From contig CM043962.1 in the NCBI GenBank assembly GCA_014529385.2, positions 150,034,647 to 150,098,646 on the forward strand: a stretch of 64,000 nucleotides of DNA, written 5' to 3'. Below, one piece after another: positions 48,309 through 57,971 of this stretch. This DNA is from Adiantum capillus-veneris (lineage: Eukaryota; Streptophyta; Polypodiopsida; Polypodiales; Pteridaceae). Made by a program: the position numbers and the translations under genes. Below the pieces are notes generated by a model, which made no database searches, was not told the DNA's origin, and worked only from the letters and a program-made list of their open reading frames with translations. Numbering within the stretch: position 1 is the first letter of the stretch; the number at the start of each line of letters is the position of its first letter.

Positions 48309-49157
48309 CTATTGCTTAATAGTGCAATCTTCACATAAAACACATTTTGTATCTCTCAAAGATCCAAATGTTATCAAGGATAATCTTTTGTTTGGTCTCA
48401 TCCGCATGGTGCATACAATGGGTTGTTCTCTCGAGGGAGGAGCTCCTTGCTTGCCCACTCTATGTGCTCCGTGAACCATAACTCGTGACATGCCAAAGTG
48501 GGTTTTGAAGAAATCTTTGATAACAATGGCCAGAGAAGGAGGTGTCTCTAACTTCTCTTTGGTAATTCCATGAATAATAATGTTCTTTGAGTGTTGCTCC
48601 CCTTCCTTCAACTCCTTTACATCCACATTCTCACCATTTTTTGTTTGAGCCATAGATTGCATGAGGGAGGAATTAGAAACCAAATTGTTATCACCATATA
48701 CAACAGCCCAAGACTTGTTTGTGCATACAATTTTCATGTCGCATACATCCCGGCTTATGTTGTCAAAATTTTCCTCTTTCAATACATGGTAATGCTCTAC
48801 TTTGCCCATGTGCTCCTTCAAAGTATTCAAGTCCACAAGAGAGTGTTTATATCCTTTGAATTCCTCTTTAAGCTGCATCAAATATGTTGTTTGCATCTCA
48901 AGTGTCCTTTTGAGATTCTCATTTTAAACCACAAGAACCCTTAACGTGCCATTCTCCATTGCAAGTACCCGCAAGTCTTCACCTTGTTTGTTTACGACCT
49001 CTTGCAATGATACCAAGTATGCCATGATCATGGCTTTCGATGTCCTTGGTCGAGTGGTTATGTTGATATCTCCACACTTTGAAGATTTTGAATCATTTTC
49101 TACAATGGTTGTGGACCTTGTTGAAGAAGAAGAACCCTTGCGAGTGCCAGAAGACAT
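48309..49157 (-). pseudogene. LINE D2 ORF1
   Basis: 49157-48924 starts MSSGTRKGSSSSTRSTTIVE, nearly the same as D1. After a stop it continues at 48896-48309: a coiled coil (TYLMQLKEEFKGYKHSLVDL), then EGEQHSKNIIIHGITKEKLE and IVIKDFFKTHFGMSRVMVHG. Likely an RNA-binding nucleic-acid chaperone of L1 type by family. Confidence 0.7.
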
Positions 49158-49379
49158 TATATGTAAAATAAGAGATAAGAGTCAACTTTATCAAACCTAT
49201 TTACTTCATAAATGCTAATATAGAAAAGACTTCCATAACTCTAGAATTTTCTGTTTCTAGATCAATGGGTAGGGGCATTGTGCTCTTCAATTGAGGCTAT
49301 AGATCACCCAAATTGGAGTTCAAATGAAGAAGTTATGATTGAAAGAGTGAACTGATGTCTGCTAGGTAAAAAACGGCTG

Positions 49380-49384
<5 letters not shown>

Positions 49385-49434
<50 letters not shown>
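49385..49434. repeat. (GA)n microsatellite upstream of LINE D2 ORF1
   Basis: About 50 bp of GA repeats, 228 bp upstream of the ORF1 start of D2, like the tract before D1. Confidence 0.95.
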
Positions 49435-49440
<6 letters not shown>

Positions 49441-51351
49441 AAAAAAATTCACTCCAGAAGCTCGCTTTAGGAGCTTGTTTCATATCAATCCTAGAAACTT
49501 ATGGAGTGAGCTATGAAATGTACAAAAAAAGAGGAAAAAGATCACTCCAAAGCTCTCTTTGTATCAATCCCCTTTGTGAGAACATGAAAAACTCGGTTCC
49601 TCACAATTCCGAATATGTTGCAAGTGTTAGTGTAGATGATGTTGGAAATGTCCTATCCAACACCAAAATCAACCACCATAAGGTGTCAACGCAATACACA
49701 CTCAATTGTAGCTGCATGAACTCAATTTCACAACTAGAAAGTGGCCACAATAGGTTTCTTCTTACTCAACCATGATATGCATGAACTATTGATCATGAAA
49801 AAAACCCACTTGTGGACACTTCTGTGTCATAACAACTAGCCCAATTTGAGTCCAAAAAAGAATGCAAATCTGGTAGCAATGATCTCCACTAAGACCAAAC
49901 AAACCAAGACCAAACAAACCAAGATGTAAAGTGCCACTTGTGATTTGCTATTCAAAGAAAAACCATGAGAAGTGGTTGCATCGCTGTTTCCACCTTTTGT
50001 TTAAGCAACAAAAAAAGCCTTTTCAACTGCACATTGTTTAGACCTATTCTTTCTTGAAAGAGACTCCTATAAATGCAATGCATATAATGCATCAAACTTA
50101 ATAGCTTGAGGGTTTCCTTGGGTCATAAGTCTCTAAGTACTAGCAAAAGTCCGATAAGAGTTTGGTTGCACATCAAGAACAATCTGCACAAGTGAATAGT
50201 CACAAATAACTTCACCTAAAAAAATAAAAAATGAGCTACTCATTGATATCCATGGTACTAGTAAGAAAAGTATCCTCAATCACAAGGTAACTAACCAATG
50301 AGCTAAACCTCTTTTTTATCTATATCCTCAAAACAATATGGAATTAAGCTTAACTTTTATATCTACCTAAGCTAAACCATTGAAAAATAAGCATATAAAG
50401 AATATCTAAGATTAGCTAAGCATGCATGTATGTGGATACATTATGGATGCATCCACTAATAATTAGGGAGTAGAATCCATTGTTTTTGTGTGCTTTTCTT
50501 TACCTCAATGACCCTTCATGTTGTTATTATTCCTCCTTGAATACCCTTTTCCCAATCACTTGGATGTGGAGTGTGAACGTTTTGTAAGGAGTAGGAGGTG
50601 TTAAAGGCTAGATGGATGCATAACTATTAGACTAGAGTCATGATCTTATGACAAATGGTTTATAAGTATATCTCCTTGCTGTAACTGTAGTAACATCCAT
50701 GTGGATCCGATTGATTCTAATACTACACCCTTTTACCTTTTTTGTGTACTCCACAAGATATGGTACCACCAAAGAAGAGAACGTGAAGCTTCAATCTTGT
50801 GCTTGAACCTCCATCGACCTATGGTGCCAAAGAATGAGGCCATTGGTGGCCATCCTCATTGTAGGTTATTGTTGCACACGCTCTTATTGTGATAAGTTAA
50901 CTGTCAATTTTTGCATTGTTCATACATAAGTTTATCTTAGTACGAGAAGCTTAAGTTGTCTTAAATTGACCAAGAATGTGATTATCACAAGGGACAAGCA
51001 CATGTTTTCCTAAATTAAGTTTAAAAAAGGAAAAAGAATTGTTTGATCTAAGCATGTTTAATCACTGTGGAAAGTTATCCATAGAAAAAAAGTTATTGCT
51101 CTTACCAGATGGAGATTATGGCTAGCAAAGAAATACCCCTGGTTAGCAAAGAATAACCTATGGTTAGCAACACTTGTATCTCGTAGTGGCGAGTATACCT
51201 AGCAATAAGCAACAAGAAAAGTTTTGATTGCCAGATTTTGGTTAGAGAATAAGAAAAACCTTTGCAAAGGCTGTGTTAATTAGACACAGAAAGTACGCAG
51301 GTAGTGGCAAACTCACAATTTTGGATAACTCTTTATGTTAAAGTATAGGAC
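49435..51351. other. Intergenic region without recognised genes
   Basis: Only short ORFs without recognisable motifs; AT-rich and no long repeats noticed. Confidence 0.5.
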
Positions 51352-52145
51352 TGTTGACGTTATGTCAACAACACCACATAACTCAAAATATGCTTATTCT
51401 TTGAGGGTTATAAAATGCTTTGAATTATGGTTAGAAACATCACTTGTAATGAGTAGTTAGTCTAGTTGCAGAAGATGGGGTGCAATGGCACTTATAGATT
51501 GTACATACAAAGCCATTTTACCCCCTTGAACTCTATTTTAGGTTTAACCTATGGTAACCTTAGTATATAATATAACTAGGTCATTTTGTAATGGAGATCC
51601 GACAACACCATCGTGCCAGGCTCAACAAGAGCTATGCAACAACGCCAAGCATTCCTCACGAAACGGAGCGAACATGATCGTGCATCTACAAGCTATTTGC
51701 GGCTGTAAGTATATCAAACAATGTCTTCTTTCTTCTTGCAAGTAGTCATTAGAATTGTGGCAACTTAAGCTACGCATAGGTACTCATAGACTTCAGTTTC
51801 AGACACTTCTAAAATCTAGCTTTGTCTTCATACACATTTTCCGCAGATGGGTTTAGAGTTAGGATTTTGAGTGTAGAGGCTTGGGACGATTCTGGTATGG
51901 TTTGGTGAGTTTCCTTCCATTTTTGTGTGTATGCAGGTTGAGTCGTATAGTTGAGAGTAGTGAGATTCTAGATTGTGGTTTAGTTAGCCTTCTAGAGTAT
52001 TGTATGTGTGGGATGGTCTCAGCGTGAAAAGTTAAAGAGATTGCCTCTGTGCACCGATCGTGTCATCTGTGTCCTCGAATGACATTATGTTGATCTAGGT
52101 TGTGTTGCATGCACTTTATAAGTGGTGTGATTTGCTCCTGCAACA
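51352..52145 (+). repeat. Possible LTR of a plus-strand Gypsy element F
   Basis: Proposed from the right end: TGCAACA followed by TTGGTGCCACTGCCCGAGAT, which resembles a decayed tRNA-Asp primer site (TGGCGCCGTTGCCGGGGAT) at about 14 of 19 bases. The left end is placed at TGTTGACG (51352), giving 794 bp. A sequence with palindromes follows, as in the leader of element A. There is no second LTR to confirm it. Confidence 0.35.
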
Positions 52146-52905
52146 TTGGTGCCACTGCCCGAGATACAAGGACTTAGGTAGGTATTCCTACTAACACTCG
52201 TATGATGGTTGCTTGCTTTAGTTTTGGCTAAAGAAAGAATTTTTTTAAAGTGGATCCAAAAGAGGTTATTTTGAGATCAAGTGGATAGCCAAGAAGCGTG
52301 TGTCTTGCCGAGGATCTGTGACTAGGTCAATCTAAGCAGGATTTGTAGATTAGAGTAACTGTTGGTGGTCAAGTGATTTGTGAGGTGATAAAAGCGTTTG
52401 CTAGTTTGTGTGTGGAATTGAAGCATTTTTTTACTCATAGATGCAAAACCCTATACGATTTGTAGGAGTAGCTTTAGGTAAGTGACCTAATTCTAATCTA
52501 GAGCTATTCATCACTGATTTATTTGCTGAGGCATACATACCAAATTTGGGCAAATTTTGATCACATAGACATCATAGTGTATGGTTTCTCAAGCCCAGAT
52601 TTAGCGGTCCAATTGCACTTTTGACCACACAAGGGGTTTGGAAATGATGTGTTAAGCTTGCTTGCAAAATTTCATCTCATTTTGACACATACTTTTGCAT
52701 GTAAAGAGATTTTTGCAGATACAAGAAGGCAAAGGTAAAAAAGTAGTGATCTTGAGCAATTTTGGAATCCAAAATTTATTGTAATCACACATTTTCTTGT
52801 TGTATGCATCAAGGAGTACCTTGGGTAGAAATATAAGTGAATTCTGAGCAAAAAGACATCATATGAGTATGATGTCTTAGAGGCCATATATGGGTCAAAT
52901 CAAAC
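52146..52905 (+). other. Probable leader of element F
   Basis: Non-coding. It has a decayed palindrome at 52567 and an intact one at 52854. It ends near 52905 where coding sequence of element C begins on the other strand. Confidence 0.4.
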
Positions 52906-53385
52906 ATCTGAGTATACCATCCTGCACAAATGGCCTAGCAAGCTATGATTTTTACAAGCCCAAGTTCCTTTTATTTGTTTTCTTAAAAGCATGGCATCAC
53001 CAAGTACATTTAACCGTTGAATACCTTGTGTAACACACCACTCTAACCCCTTGTTGTATGCATCAAGGAGTACCTTGGGTAGAAATATAAGTGAATTCTG
53101 AGCAAAAAGACATCATATGAGTATGATGTCTTAGAGGCCATATATGGGTCAAATCAAACATCTGAGTATACCATCCTGCACAAATGGCCTAGCAAGCTAT
53201 GATTTTTACAAGCCCAAGTTCCTTTTATTTGTTTTCTTAAAAGCATGGCATCACCAAGTACATTTAACCGTTGAATACCTTGTGTAACACACCACTCTAA
53301 CCCCTTGTTGTATGCATCAAGGAGTACCTTGGGTAGAAATATAAGTGAATTCTGAGCAAAAAGACATCATATGAGTATGATGTCT
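52567..53385. repeat. Palindrome series at the F/C junction
   Basis: Copies at 52567 (right arm decayed), 52854-52877, 53108-53131 and 53362-53385; the last three are carried by the 254-bp tandem repeat. Inner part ACATCATATGAGTATGATGT: 10-base arms around a 4-base centre. The distance from the first to the second copy is 287 bp. The outer arms AGACATC and GATGTCT are shared with the palindromes of element G. Confidence 0.85.
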
Positions 53386-53557
53386 TAGAGGCCATATATG
53401 GGTCAAATCAAACATCTGAGTATACCATCCTGCACAAATGGCCTAGCAAGCTATGATTTTTACAAGCCCAAGTTCCTTTTATTTGTTTTCTTAAAAGCAT
53501 GGCATCACCAAGTACATTTAACCGTTGAATACCTTGTGTAACACACCACTCTAACCC
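52796..53557. repeat. 254-bp tandem triplication across the F/C junction
   Basis: Three units (52796-53049, 53050-53303, 53304-53557) appear identical or nearly so. Each contains one palindrome and about 140 bp of the second RNase H coding sequence of element C. The unit therefore spans two different elements and was amplified after they were joined. The near-identity says this was recent. Confidence 0.95.
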
Positions 53558-55000
53558 AAGAGTTAAGGTTTGCATATTCTGCTTCATTGTTGGAGTGGGA
53601 ATCCAAGAGATGCCCAATGGAGAACACATTTTCTCCTTGCTCGCTGAAGACGACAATGCCCATTGCAGCTTTGTCCACTTCCTCTTATAGGCTCCTTTAA
53701 AGAAAATAGAGTGAGCCCTCTCTATCTTAGGGACTTCCAACATAGGTGTTACTTCTTTGTCACTTGTCTTTATCTTCAAATTATTTTCATAGTGGCAATG
53801 AGTGAGAATGCCTCCTCGATGGGCTCTTGTGGAGCTCTCCACTTGCCCAAACTCTTGCCACCTTGTGAGACATTTGGAAATTCTAGAAGAAACATCCATG
53901 TGTTGCATTACATAAGGAAATACTTCTTTCATTGTTAATATTATGAATGGTCTAGACAATAAATAAGAGTAAAATTTGGTGGTACCAAACATTAATGCAA
54001 GCACCATGTGCTCCACTGTCATGTATCCCTTTTTTGATGGAGTCATCATGCGACTAGAGAAGTAGATAGGATGCATGAAAGAAGTTTGAGGATCCTTTTG
54101 CATCAATACCGCTCCAAGTGTGTCATTGCCTACACTAGGGTTTACATAAAACGGCTCGTCCCACTTTGGAGGTGCAATGGTGGGAAGTGAGGCTCGAATT
54201 TGTTTTACCCTAGTGAACTGCTGTTCATTTTCTTCACTCCAAGTGAATATCTCTTGATGGGTAACCTGTTGTAAAGGGAGAACCACTTGAGAGATAAGGT
54301 GAATGAACCTACTCAAATACCTCACCATTTGAAGAAAAGAGACCAACTGCTTTGTTGTCCTGGGAGAGGGAAAAGCCATCAATGCTCGACCCTTGCTTGG
54401 GTTAGCTTCAATGCCCTCGGCAGAGATCACATGGCCAAGAAGACTAACCTTGCTTTCACCAATGTGGCATTTCTCCACGTTGAGCTGGCCACCCAAAGCT
54501 TGCAACCTAGCTAGACCTTCATAAACTTTCTCCAAATGAAGAGAGGGGGAGCTATAGATACAAAAGTCATCAATAAAAACACGAATTGATTTTCCAAAGA
54601 ATGGTTGAAAAACAAATGTCACATAGCACTGAAAAGTGGCTGGAGCATTATTGGGACCAAAAGGCATAACTCTGTAAGCAAAACATCCCCATGGTGTGAT
54701 GAAGGTTGTCTTCTTTTGATCTTCTTCAAGGATGCTAATTTGGGAGTAGCCTGAGTAGCCATCACATACCGTGTAGCACTCATGTCCTGCTACCTCATTG
54801 AGAATATCATCTTGAAAAGGAAGAGGAAAATGGTCCCTCTTTGTGGCTGCATTAAGGGGCTTGTAATGAACACAAACCCTCCACTTATCATTCTTCTTTG
54901 GTGTGACTACCACTGGAGAAGCCCACTCTGAGTCTGCATTAAGGGGCCTGTAATCAACACAAAGTCTCCACTTATCATTCTTCTTTGGTGTGACTACCAC
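53408..55000 (-). pseudogene. Element C RT, RNase H and second RNase H (Tat-type Gypsy)
   Basis: 530 codons without a stop. RT: VVTPKKNDKWRVCVHYKPLN, FPLPFQDDILNEVAGHECYT, WGCFAYRVMPFG, the catalytic FIDDFCIYS (usual Y/F-x-D-D) and LGHVISAEGIEANPSKG. RNase H: FYVNPSVGNDTLGAVLMQKD, where Asn stands for the usual catalytic Asp, and MTVEHMVLALMFGTTKFYSY. After a spacer, FFKGAYKRKWTKLQWALSSS and LGLEWCVTQGIQRLNVLGDA with LLRKQIKGTW resemble the archaeal-like second RNase H that marks the Tat lineage. The ORF breaks off at the F/C junction, and integrase is missing. An 87-bp in-frame duplication sits at the RT start. Confidence 0.88.
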
Positions 55001-55023
55001 TGGAGAAACCCACTCGAGTCTTC
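54850..55023. repeat. 87-bp tandem duplication at the start of element C RT
   Basis: CATTAAGGGGC at 54850 recurs at 54937. The 29-codon unit encodes the PKKNDKWR-CV-Y-PLNA block twice in frame, so the RT finger region is doubled. A few base differences show it is not very recent. Confidence 0.9.
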
Positions 55024-55493
55024 AACAAGATAGATGAAACCTGCTTCTAGCATATTCCTTACCTCTTTGAGCAAGACCTCTTGTTGAATTACTCCAAGCT
55101 GCCTGAGCTTTTGCACTACAGGTTTAATTTCCTCCTTGAGCTTAATGTGATGCTAAACTACTATGATGCCAATGATTTTACCATATTCATCAATGAACAA
55201 TGTGGTAAAATTACTTAGCATCAAAATATAATCTTACATGGTGTCTCCCCTTGGTTTGATGATGATGCATCAGGTTTCTCCATCTTCTTAGGGTCCTTGA
55301 GAATGACCCCCATCACCTCAATGCTATTGTCACTTTCGGTGATTGTTGACTCCTCCTCTTAATTGGTTGAAGAGTCACTACTAGAAAACTCATCCCTAGA
55401 GGTTTCTAGATCCATGTCGTGTTGTTGACCTGTCTTCATGTCATAAAGTATTGGCTTCCCTTTTGCATCCTTCATCTGGATTATTGTAGTGTC

Positions 55494-55802
55494 CTAATCC
55501 TTCTTATCTCTCATAACCATAAGCCAATGCCTCCCTAGAATGATAGAATAGCCCCCCCCCTTGTGTGGCATGACAAAGATGTCCACATCCACAACGGTAT
55601 TGAACGCATATACCCTAATTGCATTTATAACACCAACACATTGAACTTTTACATTATTTGCCATTTTGGCTCGGCATGGTGCCGGCCTACTCACCTCTAA
55701 ACCCAAACGGTGCATCATTTTTTCACTCATGATGCATATTTGTGGACCACCATCGATGTAGATATAGGAGGTGTGTTGCCCTTTGATGTGAGCATCCATC
55801 AC
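55494..55802 (-). pseudogene. Element C protease
   Basis: SYIYIDGGPQICIMSEKMMH is the retropepsin active site in the D-G-G form, and YSIILGRHWLMVM the C-terminal ILGR-x-W-L motif. This is typical of plant Tat-type Gypsy elements. The minus-strand sequence between it and RT (55490-55001) is a decayed linker with stops. Confidence 0.8.
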
Positions 55803-55919
55803 TCGTAGTATGTCAACTAGATTCCTCCCAGAGATAGCCCCGGCTATCTTTGGCTTTGGTTATCTTGTGCTAACCATCTTTTTCCATTGTCTCCTCACCC
55901 TAGGTGCTAGGTGGAGTAA

Positions 55920-57013
55920 CTAGGGCCAAGTGACTTTTGGCCCCTGCGTAGAAACATCTTTAACCAAATCATATGGTTTAAAAAATTCACCCAAAGAGAA
56001 ATCTACAATGTCAATTTTACGTCGTGACTTGGACGGCTTTTTGCTAGATTCCCCTTTAGTTTTCATCTTTTCTTCCTTTTGGGAAGATTCACCATGCCTA
56101 GTGCGCTTTACCCCCATGGCATCTACCCCTTTAAGCTTGGTCTTACCTTTTGCCACTCCCTTGATATCCTCCTCCACTTTCTTCTTTCCCTTACCTTCAA
56201 GACTAATGACATTTATTGCCTGGTTTTTGACTGGTGGTGGGGGTAAGGGTGGAATGAGAGGTTGTGGTGGTGACCGTGGTTGCACAGATTGTTGTAATAT
56301 TTTCACAGGTGGTGCTTGTTGTGGTGGTCTGGGTGGTGGTGGTCTTGATCTTGATGGTGAAATTTGGTTTTGTCTGGCTCCTCTGTTGAAATTCTGCCTC
56401 CTTGGGTGTGGGCATTAATACATACCATGGACGTCTTCTCCACAATTGTAGAACTGGTATTCCTGGTTTTGTCTTTGTTGTCCTCTCCCTTGCTTGTGAT
56501 TGCGGTTGTGTGCATGTCCTTGTTACACTAAATGCACATATAGATTCTCTAGCTGAGTAGTGATGCGGCTCAACAGGTCTTGCTGCTCTTCTGATGCCTC
56601 TTCTGGTTGGGTCATCTGAGCGGCTATTGCACTTACTGGGGTTAGTCAGACATGCATGCATAGCTTCTTGTCTTTAAGGTGGGCCAATTCTACTACCAAC
56701 TCATACATTGCAGGGAATCTCCCCTTCACCTTCTCTTTAAGCGGTGACCACATGCCAGCAATGAAACGGTCCTTCTTCAAAAAATCAGGCGCTCCTTCAC
56801 CTTCCTCCAGTGAGGCAACCCATCGCTCCCATAAATCCATAAACTTGGATTTGTAAGTGGCATATTCTAGCAAACCTCCCTATTCTATCAACAATTGCTG
56901 CCATAACTTTTTTGAGGTTGTGTCTCCACCAAACCTCTTCACAAATGCAGCACGTAGTAAGTCCCATGCATCCTTGGTAGCTTGGGACAAAGCATTATAC
57001 CAAGACTTGGCCT
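55920..57013 (-). pseudogene. Element C gag, 5' part cut by element G
   Basis: It begins in mid-frame at the junction with the LTR of G: KAKSWYNALSQATKDAWDLL, AAFVKRFGG, then 56873-56646 (MLEYATYKSKFMDLWERWVA), the retrotransposon gag capsid fold. A single decayed knuckle, YNCGEDVHGMY-CP, is near 56440. A proline-rich stretch (PPQPLIPPLPPPPVKNQAIN) and a lysine-rich tail (56306-55920) follow. The missing N-terminus should lie on the far side of G, outside the window. Confidence 0.78.
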
Positions 57014-57954
57014 TGTTGGACGGATACGCCACGACGGACGTCAACACAGCGAGAACTCACCTAACAAGATTTGTCAGCTAAGGACGAAGCTCGACTCGCA
57101 GGCGCGTGGAAGCAAGCATAGGGTGTCAACCTACACTCTCCACCTACACTCGACCGACTCCTAACTAATTCCTACAGAGGTCTCTACCCAATGTCTAAGT
57201 CACATCCTTCAAGAGTGCATAAGAGGAAACTTCCTACAATGCTTTCTAGAGCGGAACACCCATCAAACAATCTCGAAACACCACAGAACTTGAAGGAGAC
57301 CCTACTAACACCAATAGGTCACTCTCCCTAAGGTCTATGAACCAAAACCCTAACCCAAAACACACGATGCAAAATCACGTAGGATGTCTGACCGAAATTT
57401 GCAGGTCTTCGTTTCCAAAATCTAAAGTGCCTAATGTGTAGCTCTACTCAATGTGAACGCGTGGATATGCTGCAATGCAAAATCGGACAACGTATGCTCA
57501 CCGAATCACCAGATGAAGCTCGTAGATGGAGCTCGCAAAATCGGACCGTATGCGCGCAATGTAGGTATCGACGCGCAGCTCTCATCGGGGGCAACACGTT
57601 GCACTTCTCTGCACTCGATTCTGACCACCGGTGCATACGTAGCGTCAAGATGAAGCTAACATACTCTCTAGTACACAGTACGCTCACTCACAGACTTCAA
57701 ACTTTTTAAAAATGACAAAAGGTCCTTCATTAAGGTCAAAAAGTGGTATAAATACCTTACAATTCTCAAACCCTAAAATTCCAAATCAACCATCTACTCA
57801 ATCTAACTGTCAAAACTGGGATACAATCTGGAAACTTCTGTAAGCCCCAATATTTACAAGGTGAAATGTCGAGTTTTCTCAATAAATGAATAATTACAAA
57901 AAATGATAATCTGCCGAGTAGTCAGTTTCCGTAGGGTGTGTCCAGCTTCTAACA
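57014..57954 (-). repeat. 3' LTR of element G (941 bp)
   Basis: On the minus strand it starts TGTTAGAAGCTGG directly after a polypurine tract and ends TATCCGTCCAACA, where gag sequence of element C begins. Start, end and several internal blocks resemble the 907-bp LTR of element A. A TATA-like TATTTATA is at 57747-57754. Confidence 0.75.
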
Positions 57955-57970
57955 CTCCCCCCCTTCCTTG
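57955..57970 (-). other. Polypurine tract of element G
   Basis: AAGGAAGGGGGGGAG on the minus strand, directly between the end of ORF3 and the TG of the LTR. Confidence 0.8.
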
Positions 57971-57971
57971 C

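Larger units (their letters stand above)
46650..49434 (-). mobile_element. LINE D2 (L1-type), internally deleted
   Basis: ORF1 (49157-48309), the start of the endonuclease (48177 to about 48010), RT (about 48010-47436) and the C-terminal zinc region (47186 to about 46700) lie in order on the minus strand. The endonuclease C-half is missing. It ends where the (GA)n tract of D1 begins, so the two LINEs are head to tail. A 40-bp tandem duplication lies at about 47238-47318. Confidence 0.75.

Noticed and set aside
56203-56661. Thr-rich ORF on the minus strand
   Set aside because: Wrong frame of the element C gag; the neighbouring frame gives the proline-rich gag region and the zinc-knuckle remnant.
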